The position numbers were made by a program, and so were the translations under genes. Shown here piece by piece: positions 12,201 through 23,496 of a stretch of DNA of 64,000 bases. The stretch lies in assembly GCF_008831285.2 (NCBI RefSeq), contig NC_045138.2, forward strand, positions 36,385,115 to 36,449,114, in the 5' to 3' direction. Position 1 is the first letter of the stretch. The number at the start of each line of letters is the position of its first letter. The notes beneath the pieces were generated by a model. The model saw nothing but the letters and a program-made list of their open reading frames with translations. It had not been told where the DNA came from and searched no databases. The DNA comes from Nymphaea colorata. Taxonomy: Eukaryota > Streptophyta > Magnoliopsida > Nymphaeales > Nymphaeaceae.

Positions 12201-15200
12201 GCTTGTGTCTTTCATACAAAATAAAAAATTTTGAGTTCTTATGACTATTAAGTTGTTTAAAAACTCTATCGAGTAAGTGGCGTACATAATAAAAACCTAT
12301 TTTTTTATACCCATTAAATATCAACTTTAAGTGCTCAATTTCGATCATTTTCTGAAAGCGTGCATGGGGTAGGGTTTGTATATTTGTCACTTTTTTTTTA
12401 TGTTTATGCAATTTATGTTTTCTCTTGAAGAGACATTTTCCTATTTTCTTATTATTGTGCATTTTTTGTACTTTTTTATTTTTATGTTTTTTTAATATTA
12501 AAAAATAATCTGTGATTTTTTATGTTACATTATGTATCTAGCTTTGGACCCTACCATTTTATGTCTCTTACAACATCGGTTTTACTTTTTCAAACATCTT
12601 CTTGAAGATTACATTACCTCTGACAAAGGTAGCCTATTAAGACACATACCATTGTGCCTGCCAAATGATAGAACTGGTCCTGTAAATTGGAAAAACCACG
12701 GGGCCATTTTGGATGACATCCCAAAACTAATTTTGGAGGTAAAAAAAGGTTTTGCTCCGTTTCAGGCTCGTTTGGTGATACAAAAATATGAGTTTTTTTT
12801 TGCCAAAACTCATTTTTAGTGAAACCTGTTTTTCCAAAAGGGAGTGAATAACCTGTCACCTCGAAAAGATGTGTTCTGGTCCTATTACCCAAACATTTAT
12901 AAAATTTGCTTTCATAAAACCAATTTTTTTTATAGTGTCATCCAAATGCTACCTACAACAACATCACTATATCTTGTTATATGCACATTATACTTCATGC
13001 TATAATAAATGGTTTCCTTTTTATGCTATAAGTTAGATTTCTTAGGAGCAGTAGCTAGATAAGATGGCTTGCATTCTTGTCCTTGCAGTCAGGACGTGCA
13101 TTACTATCCTCTCTCAAATTAGTTTGTGCATTTTAAAGGGAGTATTTGCATGCGTGCTGTAGCATGAACTAGGTTTTCAAAATATTTTCTCCCCTTTTCC
13201 TTTTTCTCATCTTTGTGTTTAAACTTGCTTGTTGCTGATTAACTTTGTCTTGGAACAGATTGATGGTGGCCAATTGGGGGCTGCTGGGCCATCTGATTCC
13301 AGTGATAGGTCCAAGGAGAAATCAATGGATCAAAAGGTCATGATTCACTTTACAATGTCATCAGTTGGATATTTTTTGCCTTTCACTTTGTTGAAGTTTT
13401 ACATTCCGCATTAGTTTTGCAGACGCTTCGAAGACTTGCTCAAAATCGTGAAGCTGCAAGAAAAAGCCGGTTAAGAAAAAAGGTGAATCTATAGTTGGTT
13501 ATCAGTCCCCATTATATCAGCAGTATCTGGGCTATTGATTTTATACTCTTCATGGCAATGACTATCCCGGGGGATGTGCTTCCTGTTGGTTGACTGTTGA
13601 AACCTTTTGGAACTGTGGATACTTGATCACTTTGAGGGATTCACGTAGTAATGTTTACATTGGTAGCCACCAAAATATCTCTTGAGTTAGGATCTGCCTA
13701 ACTTTGACCGACTGGGCAGTTTTTTCTTGACATAGCAGAATTGTGATGGAACATTGTTGTAGGACAAATATCCCGAGTCATCATGAGTTGCGAGGCGACG
13801 AGAGGGGCTTACCTTTTCCGTTTCAGTATTTGACAGAGACAAATTAATATCCGTTGGCAAGCATATTCTGGGACGCTAACGTTCCACTCATTTGAATCCA
13901 ATCATGTTAAGTGTGAACCTCCTACGAAGTCTGTCATATTTTTTGTAGATTGAAATTTGAAATTTTACACTAGGACAGGTTGTTTATTTCACTTCAGATG
14001 CAGTAATTTTTTAATGAACAACTAGAAGGTTTAGAAATTTTTAATGGGCATTTTCTCATCTGGAAAGTGAAGGAGAGATAGGGACTTGAATCATTTGATA
14101 AGGTCATTTTCCATTGTTGGTGAAGTTTTCTTTGGAGCTGTTCATTTCCTTTTCCATCTCACTTTGGACCCTTCCATTTTATTTGTGTCATTTGTTTGTC
14201 CCTGTTGTAGATAGTATTGGAACCAGAATGCTGCATGACTTCCTAGTCTGGGTTTATAGAATTTTAGATAGTTAGGTTACTAATAATTACCTTTTATCCT
14301 GTGAATGCATGAATTCAGCAAGTGCAACAGAATTTTAGGTAGTTGGTTTGCTGATGACTGTCCTTTTTGTGCCGTGAAGGCATATGTTCAACAACTGGAA
14401 AGTAGCAGGCTGAAGCTCACACAGCTTGAGCAGGAGCTCCAAAAGGCTCGTCAACAGGTAGGTTTATTTCCTGGGATTCTCCATACGTAATTTGTCAATG
14501 AAATGTGTTGGACCAAACTATATTAGTAAATGGTATTCATCTCAAACAGTTTAATGTGGATATTGAGCTTTTTGCACCTCGCTGAGTACATTGTTGTCAA
14601 CTTTCTTATTGGATGGCTTTTTCATTTTTGTCTTCCTAATCATTGTTTTTAACTTTCTTATTAGATGGACTTTTCATTTTTGTCTTCCTAATCCTGTCAT
14701 CTGAGAAATTCTTATTCTACTTTGTAGGGGATATTCATTTCGAGCTCAGGCGATCAAAGTCATTCGATGAGTGGAAATGGTACCACTATCACACTATGTG
14801 CTGATTCTCTTTTAAACTAGGCATTGGAGGAATTTTTTGATATTGGCGTTTTAGGCTTTTTATGCATTCGTGGTACAAGATCCCTTACAGTTAGCTGGTC
14901 GTCCTGTTTTGGCTGTTGTATGGTGCGTGCGTGTGTGTGTGTGTATGTGTGTGCATGTGGAAAAGAATTTCAAAGGTAAAATGTAACTGTTTGCCTGTGT
15001 TTTTGATGGAAAGACCAGTGACAGCGGAACTTTGTCATACATGTGATGCTGTTATGGAAGTTGCTACAGTATTGTCTGCATAGTTTGCCTTTTGATTTAT
15101 TCAGAAGAACCTCTCTGTATACAGGCTAGAAAGATTGGGCTTGACCTTTCTTTTTTCTGCAAATGTTTCTAAAAATTTGTCCATATATTTATGAATTCTA

Positions 15201-16536
15201 CATCATACAGGTGCCTTGGCCTTTGACATCGAATATGCGCGATGGCTGGACGAACATAATCGCCAAATTAACGAACTAAGGGGTGCTGTAAATACCCATG
15301 CGAGTGATAATGATCTTCGAGGCATTGTTGATGGCATCATGGCCCATTACGATGAGATTTTCAGGCTCAAGGGCATCGCCGCTAAGGCTGATGTCTTTCA
15401 TGTGCTATCAGGCATGTGGAAGACTCCAGCAGAAAGGTGTTTCTTGTGGCTTGGTGGATTTCGTTCATCTGAACTTCTCAAGGTGAGCATTAAGCTTCCT
15501 GGTTCTTTTTAAGACTTGTACGAAAATTAGTTTTCAGAAGAAGCTTAAAAGAACTTTTCAACTTCCTGGTGAAATAGCACTTGTTTATGCAGCTACTCTT
15601 GACACACCTGGAGCCTCTAACGGAACAGCAACTGGTGGGTATTTGCAACCTACAGCAATCATCACAACAAGCAGAGGATGCACTATCCCAAGGGATGGAA
15701 GCTCTGCAACAGTCACTTGCAGAGACCCTTGCAGGGTCTCTTGGCCCTCCTGCGTCATCATCTGGCAATGTTGCTAACTACATGGGCCAAATGGCTGCAG
15801 CCATGGGTAAACTCGGGACGCTTGAGAATTTCCTCCGGCAGGTATGCATAATCATTAAATTGAAGATATTGCTCACGTTTCCATGTCCTGTACTTCTATC
15901 TAACCTGTTTTTATTCTAGAATATCATAATAAATACTTTGAACTTTGAAGTACATCCAAATCTTTTGTTTATTGAATCAGGAAAAAATGCTTTTATCGGA
16001 AGGTATCATGAATATTTTGCAGAAATACCTTCTTTTTCGCGCCCTGATATTTATATTTTGTCAACCTTTTCCTTTTTTTTTCTTTTATGTTGCATTTGAT
16101 AGCCATTAAAAAGGTGTGTTTTAGAACCGAGGATCTCTGTAATGTAGATTTAAAAACAGTGGATTTAAGGTTGGATTGTTGTGGAGGTGGTTTCGACCTT
16201 AAATCCACAGATCTGACATCTATGTCTAAAGAAACACGACCTTAATATTTTGTGAGCACGAACATGGAAAATGCAAACCTCGAACATGGAAAATGCAAAC
16301 CTTGGATCTTGTTAGCTCTCATTTTCCCACCTGAGTAAATCAGGTTGTTCATTTGGTACTCACGGGATACCATTTTGACTCATTTGCAGGCCGATCATCT
16401 CCGGCAGCAGACCTTGCAGCAGATGCACCGGATATTGACGACCCGTCAATCTGCACGCGCCCTGCTTGCCATCAGTGATTATTTTTCGCGGCTACGTGCC
16501 CTCAGTTCGTTGTGGCTAGCTCGTCCAAGGGAGTAA
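9271..16536 (+). CDS. TGA-type bZIP transcription factor, clade II (TGA2/5/6-like)
   Basis: Binds TGACG (as-1) elements in the nucleus; clade II members work with NPR1 in salicylate signalling and detoxification. Eleven exons with matching phases give 444 residues: 9271-9311 (tentative), 9925-10013, 10367-10440, 10534-10728, 13259-13336, 13423-13482, 14380-14457, 14728-14779, 15211-15482, 15593-15841, 16390-16536. The basic region is TLRRLAQNREAARKSRLRKK (160-179), with the zipper from AYVQQLE in the next exon. The C-terminal DOG1/TGA region includes GMWKTPAERCFLWLGGFRSS, LQQSSQQAEDALSQGMEALQ and the end LWLARPRE. The conserved clade II start MADTSPRTD lies at residue 112 (10663), which would give a 333-residue protein. 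The upstream exons stay open and phase-compatible, so a longer N-terminal form is likely. Exon 1 was chosen only because its phase (CT plus T) and GTAATT donor fit. Confidence 0.9.
11590..12700. other. very AT-rich insert-like DNA inside TGA intron 4
   Basis: Long A and T runs and short palindromic A/T stretches fill this part of a 2.5 kb intron. The minus-strand open frame here is Lys/His/Asn-rich and looks like a by-product of composition. It may be degraded transposon sequence; no family is recognised. Confidence 0.3.
12701..12953. mobile_element. MITE-like element in intron 4 of the TGA gene
   Basis: Ends form an imperfect inverted repeat: GGGCCATTTTGGATGACA on the left, and the complement of TGTCATCCAAATGCTACC on the right. 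They enclose about 250 bases with no coding capacity. This length and layout fit a non-autonomous DNA transposon. The superfamily and target-site duplication are unassigned. Confidence 0.4.
16113..16241. mobile_element. short MITE-like element in the last TGA intron
   Basis: The left end GGTGTGTTTTAGAAC pairs imperfectly with the right end (complement reads GGTCGTGTTTCTTTAGAC). Inside is a perfect 13-base inverted repeat, GTGGATTTAAGGT (16159-16171) against ACCTTAAATCCAC (16196-16208). At about 130 bases it fits a miniature inverted-repeat element. The target-site duplication is not certain. Confidence 0.4.
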
Positions 16537-17399
16537 TCTATTAGTTCCAGCTTCTGCCGGGAAGAAATTGAGAAGCATTTGCTTGGTCGGTGTTGTGAAC
16601 CCAACTCACAATTGTCACTAATTGAGAAGCGATCACAGTTGCTAGTGAATGTGATGTTGCTGGCATTGTCGGCTCACAAAGTTCTCAGAGACCAGATTTG
16701 CATGCTTATTATTTGTCAGAGAGAGAGAGAGAGAGATGATAACCCAGGAAGTCCAGCAGGTTGAGTTGTGCAGGGAAAGATTAGGTGTTAATTGATCTGT
16801 AGTGGCAATGGTGCTTGTGGGAACTCTCACAGCTGTGTTGTATGTTCGTATTTCATGCTAAACACGCATTAACGACGTGAACTATGCAGGTGTGCAATGT
16901 AGAATCCAGTCACATCTCTGGAAGTCCTCGTTTTAACTTTAAATTTAGGTTATCTCGGAGATCTAGTAATATAATTAAGAGCATTAAGGATATTGTTGAA
17001 GAATTGAGAAACAATAATCTGCAAAATGCAGAGCTTTTTTTATCTTGCTACATAATTGTTATGAAAACGACACATCGACTGCCCATAGGAAAAATGCAAA
17101 CTAACCTATGATATCAAGATCGCCACACGTAACGGGCTTGTCAAGTAGCTGGCATTGCATCAATAATAGTAGAATCAGTTTAAATAAATATTCCCCACCC
17201 ATTTTCATATGCGGTGGTTCGGCAAGTAACCAATGTTAATGGGATTTCGTGAAGAAGAGTGAGGCGACGAACAAGAAGCCCCCAGACTTGAAAAGAAATG
17301 TTGAGACTGGTTTTACAAACTGAAAGAGAAGTCATACAGATTAAAAAGCACTATAAATGGGTGACAAAATGATAATAATAATCCGGAAGTACCTGCGGG
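16537..17399. other. 3' flank of the TGA gene
   Basis: Probably contains the 3' UTR and poly(A) region of the TGA gene. A short GA run lies at about 16720-16736. No further gene is recognised. Confidence 0.4.
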
Positions 17400-18330
17400 C
17401 GCATGAAACCGCTCTTGTTCCCCTGAAGTTCTGAACCCGCGGGTTGTGTATGAGGCTTTTCCAGTAGCTCTTGATTGAAATGGAACGCCATGAACGCATG
17501 CAAATCAATAGAACTACTGCCCCGCTTCTCTTAGAATTCAAAGCATCACTGCCTTCGTTTTCTTCGCATTCACATTCCTTATGACATGCCTCGTCCAAAA
17601 TTACACGCAAGTGACGCAACTACTCCATCTGCTTTACTGGGGACATTGGATTATCAAACTCCGCACTCCGCAGTGTAAGTCGGGAACACGACGTCGAATT
17701 TCCTTAGCTTTTCTGCTGCCTTCGCTCTTTGTCCATGATACAAATAAACCTTCAAACTACCAGTCTTAGTGTGCTCTTCCCACTGTGTTATCCACGACGA
17801 AATGACAGTTTGAGGGCATACCACCAGCATGCTCTTTGGTCCATCAATATTCTGCGACTTTTTACAGTCGGTGGAAATTTCGGTGCACCATTACTCAAAT
17901 CATTGCCTCCCGCTCCGGGAACTTGGTCGTCCAATTTTTCCTTACTTCCCAAAGCTGTGCTTCGAGATTTCCGTTTCCTACCCGAAGTAACGATTTTCTT
18001 GTCCACTTTTCCATTTCGTTCGCCACCCACAAACTGCTGTTCCATGCCTGTTCGTTGCGCTCAACGAGATCAACATCGGTGTTTTTGCCAATCCAATTTC
18101 ATCAGCAAGAATCCCTCCTCGAAATGGCTCCGGCCTCTCGTCGGTCCGGTAACACATCAACACATTTCTGAAAACCTCCCCCCTTTCTTTTACCAACATC
18201 AACCTCCACCCGGCAAGGAGGTAATTCCGACGGGTTGTCCCTATGAACTAGCCACCCTAAGCCTAAGTTCTGGACTTCTGGTGCAGGAAGATAGGAGCTA
18301 CGATCGCCTCTGATGGCTCCAAAAGCCTCT
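17400..18330 (-). pseudogene. decayed SNF2/RAD5-like (SMARCA3-like) helicase fragment
   Basis: Minus-strand translation in three frames recovers consecutive blocks of an SMARCA3-like SNF2 ATPase. They are, in order: LGWLVHRDNPSELPP; then YRTDERPEPFRGGILADEIG with LAKTPMLISL (Walker A region); then MLVVCPQTVISSWITQWEEH with TKTGSLKVYLYHG; then LRVILDEACH (the DEAH-box region); then SIKSYWKSLI. Several frameshifts separate the blocks. Motif I reads GLAKT where the family has GLGKT, and the DExH box reads DEACH. The N-terminal part and the RING and C-terminal helicase domains are absent. It cannot encode a working chromatin-remodelling or DNA-repair ATPase. It is a dead fragment of uncertain origin. 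Confidence 0.8.
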
Positions 18331-20733
18331 CCGCCGCTCCAACGAAGCGAAAATATCGTCGTTGGTCCCAACACCCTCTTTACGTTTTTTTATCCCGGAC
18401 GCTGGCAGATTCGGAGAGAGCAAACGCAGGGTGAGCGTGGGAGACGACACTGAGGCCTCCCTCTGCAAGGGCATCGTCAACGGACTCCGGAGAGGAAAGA
18501 TGAGTATCTGGCGAGGGACCCTGATGGGGTTCCTCAACTTGGGGTTTTTTGGGTTTCTAGGATTAGGGTTTTGGGGCACGATTTCGAGAACGGAGATCAG
18601 CCTTGCTCCCGCACGAGGCACACCATCTCCCGACTGGAGTAGTACTGGAGGCCGACGATGTCGGCGGTTAGAAAACCGGCGAGGTAGGTACCGTCCTCGC
18701 CGGGCGGGCGACTGGAGCTGGCACCTTCTCCCGTTCTGGAATCTTTCCTCGGGATGGTGGGTGTCGGGTCATGGTTGCCGCTGCTGCTAGTACGAAAAGG
18801 ATGAGAAGACGGAGAGTTTCATCTCCTCCCTCCCTCTGCATTTTTGTAATCGGGAGAGAACCCACCGACTCCAACAGACCAACTCCGGGAGCCAAGTGTT
18901 TGTGCGTGTATTCTGACTGCTGAGGGCTATAACGACAAAATCAGATCACAAAGTTATTTAAGACATGTAAAAAAATAAAATCTTCTTAAATGGAGGCCCT
19001 CATGATTTAAATATGTCAAGACTACTCCTACTCAAAATCACGTATATCACATTCGTATGGTTAAATCGAAGAAACATGATGTGAAAACAAGAAATGGTGG
19101 CTAAACTCAATAATTATGCTTCTTATAATGATGCAGGCAGAATTAACATAACTTTTTTTTTTTTGGGGTTGTAAATCGTGTTTCAAATCGTGATTACTTG
19201 AAACTGAAATTATGACCTTTAGCCCATTAAATTTTGAGATATTGTACTTGTTTATTTTGGAGGTCCATGAGATTCTTTTTTCAACTTGAAGTAATACGTC
19301 TCAGAAGTTTTCATTTGTTAATAAAATACGCGAAACTCATTCGCTTCATCACTTAATTGAATGATTTTATAGTGTTGCACCACATTCAATATACGTGTGA
19401 ACAATCACTTGGACAATAGTTTAAGGCTCACAACTTGAGTTGCTTTGATACCAATGCCAATCTTTTCCTGGTCATGCTTTAGGCCTCCTTTAATGGGCAG
19501 GAAAACTATTGGTTTATCGAGGAAAAAAATCCTGACTTGTATGGATTTACCATGCTTTTTTTTTTACCACAGACAATTTTTCCGTCCATTGGGGTTTGGT
19601 TCAGACGCTTTCTCTCTCTTTGAGTTGCTTGCAGTGCCTGCCATGGAGTTGAGGGAGAGGGAAAGAAGAGGATCGGTGGTTGAGAGAGGGAGAGGGATGG
19701 TGTGCTGAGGGAGAACGAAGTTGGTATATAGAGGGAAGGCGAAGACGTAGTTGGATTTGGGAGAGACGGCGGGTTAGAAAGAGAGAGGATGAAGGGAAGG
19801 AAGAACAACGCAGAAGAGGGAGGAGAAGAAACGATGAGAGGTGAGACTTCATAGGGTTTCTTGAAGTTGATGCCCTCAATTCCTTTCTTACAGCAAGCTC
19901 TTTGGGTTGATTGCTTTTTGCTCCGTCTTTCTTCCTTTTGTTTATCTACGTTGAGGATATTGGTTTCTTATCAGGGCGGGGTGGTTCTTTTGGCTGCGCT
20001 GGTTGTTGTATGATATCTCAAGGACTACTTCGTTTCTTTGAAACGAATCTTGTATTTTTTGTTACATTTGTCCCGGAATTTTTTAGCCTGTCCGCCTGGA
20101 TATGGACGTTTCTCCTTGCTGCTTGCTGCTGTTGTTGATGTTCATCTTCCATTTGTCTATGTCTTCTTCAATTCCCTTTTTTTTTTGTTGCCCCTAGAAT
20201 TGATCGTCCTCGAGAAATATTTGTCAGTCATAAATTGGCGGTAAATTTTTCTTGTGCAACCAACACAAAGTTTTTTTTTTTTTTTGTTTTTTCTAAAAAA
20301 AAACTTCAAAGCCATCAAACATGGTCTGGGTTTGGAAAAAACAAAATTTTACCCTCAGTAGACTTTTCCTCAAATTTGTAACATGGAAAGTTTACCACTC
20401 AAGTAACGCTACCATAGAGATCAATTATCACTCGACCAATCCGAAGGCTCAATCTTGAGTCTTCAAATGCATGAGTGAAAAGATTATGCCTGTCAGCGAG
20501 ATTAGCGTCACTGATGTCCGTATCGGAGTGAGGAGTGAGAAAATTATTGCATTTGCCTAATGGTAGTACTGTCATTCAACCATTTAACCGGACCATTTGA
20601 TCCAATACGATAAAAGACAGTAATTTATATTTTTTTATTATTTCTTTTCAAATCATGTTTCTGCTTTAAATGAACAGTATTGGTGAGAGGCCTCTGGGAT
20701 TTTAAATCACCAGATATCATTCATTTAAGTTTT

Positions 20734-20741
<8 letters not shown>

Positions 20742-20807
<66 letters not shown>
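20742..20807. repeat. (AT)n microsatellite
   Basis: About 33 uninterrupted AT units, the longest dinucleotide run in the window. Confidence 0.95.
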
Positions 20808-20810
<3 letters not shown>

Positions 20811-21079
20811 AATAATGACATTCTTTAACTAAAGTTACTCAGCCAACTAATCAAAGTGACCTATTTGAAGGAGATAAATGATTGAAAAAAAAAAGTAAAA
20901 AAAAATGTTGCTATCACATTTTTGTTTTACTACTCATCATGATAAATTGAGATCTTGGACGCGGAAAAGTAGACTTTTCATTGTGTATATATATTTATAC
21001 ATATAGATTGACAATACCAAATTTGTGAAAAAACGTATCATGAATTTCTTTTATATAAAAGTTTTAAAAAACATGAATT

Positions 21080-21570
21080 AAGAAAAAAAAGGTTGTTTGG
21101 TCCAACGGCTGAAGAACAATAGGTAGATGAGATGAAGGGCCAGCGTTCCTGTCGAAGGGTGTCGTTCAACCCAATGAATGTCCCATGTACGTCCTGAACA
21201 TCTTGAAGGAGGATATGACCTGTCGGTATTTGCGCACCGATACTGTCAGCATCATAACAGTGTCTCAATCAAATAAGATTTAAGAACTTGAATTCAATCG
21301 AATCGGCTAATTCATCGATTCAGCAGAATCAGATGTGAATCGGAAAAAAATTGACCATATTTTTTTTTAAATACATATAAGAATTACAAATAGGATGAAG
21401 AGCTCACACGTGACGACTGATCCCATTAGATGGACTCCTTAATCAGGCTGATTTCTACATCAGAAACTTACAAACATATAGTTACTTTACAAATTATTAA
21501 GTAATGGCCATTAGATGACTGAATCAGCCGATGTTATCAAGGATGCATGTATATATATATGATAAAATTG
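21080..21570 (+). repeat. direct repeat left of the P450 pseudo-exon, copy A
   Basis: Shares a colinear series of blocks with 22720-23160: a GGTAGATGAGRT block, a GTGTCRTKCAACC block, a CATTTTTTTTAAATACATRTAAGA block, then CTGATCCCA and ACTSAATCAGC blocks. It is diverged but in the same order and orientation about 1.63 kb apart, so it is the left arm of an old tandem duplication bracketing the broken exon at 22.1 kb. Confidence 0.65.
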
Positions 21571-22137
21571 TATTGAATCAATGCATGTTTTGTCCTAAAT
21601 TAGTATTGGTAAGCATATGTAGACAAGTTTATTTTGTTTAAAATAATTTTCGAACAAGAACTAAAGTACTTTACTTTTTGACTCTAACCTAATAATTGGT
21701 AGAAAGTGATAGACACGGAGAGACGGCCAATTAAGTGGAAATATATTAAGAAACAATGACGAGTGGCAAGTTGTCGCCCTGTAGAAGAGATGCCAAAAGA
21801 AAAGAAAAGAAAAATATACACAAAAGTGAAACATAGAGGGCATGAGAGAGGGCTCTAATGATCAGCAGAAAGATGCAAGCGGCAGGTTGAGGTGCAAGTT
21901 GGTAATCTAAGGAGTAACGAGAGAGAGCGAATGAGTTGAGATGGATGCTGGATCATTTCTGAAGTTTAAAAATAATTCAAAACATTCTGAATTCTCGTTT
22001 AAAATGAAAAAGAATAAACAATTCAAAACATTCTGAATTATCAGTGAGCAGACTGGCACTCTGGAGGAGAAAGACTTTAACAAGCTTTTTTCGTTCCTCT
22101 ACATTCTTTTGTGGGGTTTCTTTAATTCGGTGAGCAG

Positions 22138-22480
22138 AACTTGTTCTCTGCGGGGACGGACACATCTTCCAGCATAATAGAGAGGGCCATGGCTGAGTTG
22201 CTCTACAATCCGGCGATCCTCAGGCGGAGATGGACGGCGTGATAGGGAGGGACCGGCGGCTGGAGGAGCCCGACATACGCCGGCTGCCATACTTCCAGGC
22301 CATATGCAAGGAGACTTTAAGAAAAGCACCCCTCCACCTGGAGCTGGCCAAGCTGGAGGACCATCCCCATCGGCGCGGGCCATTATTGCACGGACCGACC
22401 GACTGAAGCTGATGGACATTATTGCGGGGACCGAAGCTGTTGGAATTTATTGCATAAAAAAATCTTCAGACGACGCGAGT
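22138..22480 (+). pseudogene. broken exon 3 of a CYP75A P450
   Basis: Directly after a GAGCAG acceptor the sequence reads [14 protein letters not shown], then [13 protein letters not shown]. This matches exon 3 of the intact copies, including the I-helix oxygen-binding motif. A 10-base deletion between the direct repeats CTCAGGCG/CTCAGGCG then shifts the frame and brings a stop. The shifted frame continues recognisably ([20 protein letters not shown] and YFQAICKET) until a one-base insertion, after which similarity fades before the ExxR and haem regions would be complete. Sequence at 22400-22480 resembles the 3' flank of copy 1 (26.63-26.70 kb). Exons 1 and 2 are missing. It is a relic of a fourth gene copy. 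Confidence 0.88.
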
Positions 22481-22719
22481 AGCCGGATGAAGCTTTGATG
22501 CCAAAGAGATGGATCGAGTTGCATGCCACTTTTGCTAGAAAAGAAAAATCAAATGGAAACGTGTGTTGCTAGAGGCCGAGGCTACAAACTCAGTCATCAT
22601 TCGTCCCGGATGGACTTTATTCCGCAAAAAGCTGATCACTCGTCTTTTGTTTCTCATAGTTTCTGAATGCATACATGTTTTTAAAGGGTCTCATGATTCC
22701 CTACTAAAACTTTTCAAAA

Positions 22720-23160
22720 GCATGACTTAGAGAGAGAAAAAAAAAGTAGAAAGTTGGGTAGTCCAAATTTCCAACCGCTGTCTGTTCTTGAAGATGTTCC
22801 GAAGAAGAGGTAGATGAGGTCACGTGCCACCGGTCCTCTCGTTGGGTGTCATGCAACCAACCAACGAGCATTCATGGACGTCCTTACGAAGATGGTGACC
22901 CGTCTGTACGTACTTGTCAAGCCATTCCATCAGGACCATATGAAATGACGGTGTTTCAATTCGTCGATTCATCGGTGAATCGCCAAAAAATTGACCACAT
23001 TTTTTTTAATACATGTAAGAATGAGAAATAAGATAAAGTGCTCACTCCCTGAAATGAAATCGTCTTGCCGCTGATCCCACTCACAAATTATTAATATAAT
23101 GGCCGTTACAGGACTCAATCAGCGAATGTTCACGAGGATATATTATACATATATTCGCTT
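22720..23160 (+). repeat. direct repeat right of the P450 pseudo-exon, copy B
   Basis: Partner of 21080-21570 (see that entry). It ends about 330 bases upstream of the first intact CYP75A gene, so it forms part of that gene's 5' flank. It includes a CACGTG G-box at about 22821. Confidence 0.65.
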
Positions 23161-23407
23161 ATGCGTAATCTCAGTGAGAATGTCAATTGACAGGAAACAC
23201 AAGTCGCAGTTTTTTATGAAATCCTACTTAGCTAATCTGGTAACGGTTGGATCGAATTTGCGTGTGATTCGGCTTTAGCAAATTTGATCACTTAATCGTA
23301 CTTCCTCTTAGTGGAGATAGACATAGATTTGTAATTTGTAATTCAAAGATTGAACTATAATCTGACTAAGTAGCTTGCCATGGTAGGCAAATGACAACAA
23401 GAGAAGT

Positions 23408-23420
23408 GGTCTATAAATGC
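23408..23420 (+). promoter_or_regulatory. TATA box of CYP75A copy 1
   Basis: TATAAA at 23412-23417, about 80 bases before the start codon. The surrounding leader (AAGTGGTCTATAAATGCAAC) differs from the leader shared by copies 2 and 3. Confidence 0.6.
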
Positions 23421-23496
23421 AACCCTCCACATCCACCAGCTTCATGCTATGTCTATTTACAATTGAGAGATCAAAGACAGGGCGCGAGAGAGAGTG

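Larger units (their letters stand above)
18331..22137. other. intergenic DNA left of the P450 cluster
   Basis: 18.4-18.9 kb is GC-richer with long but unrecognised open frames on both strands. 19.6-19.9 kb is GA/CT-rich. A 66-base (AT)n tract lies at 20742-20807. From 21.06 kb begins the first copy of a direct repeat shared with 22.72-23.18 kb. No gene is supported. Confidence 0.4.

Noticed and set aside
11590..12462. 114-codon minus-strand frame in the TGA intron as a gene
   Set aside because: Lys/His/Asn-rich product of AT-rich DNA, with no homology recognised.
17729..18313. 194-codon plus-strand open frame
   Set aside because: Opposite strand to clear SNF2 motifs and itself without similarity.
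18362..18895. Open frames on both strands rich in Arg, Gly and Pro
   Set aside because: No motif, no splice pattern, compositional bias only. They could be old GC-rich leader sequence but are not supportable as a gene.
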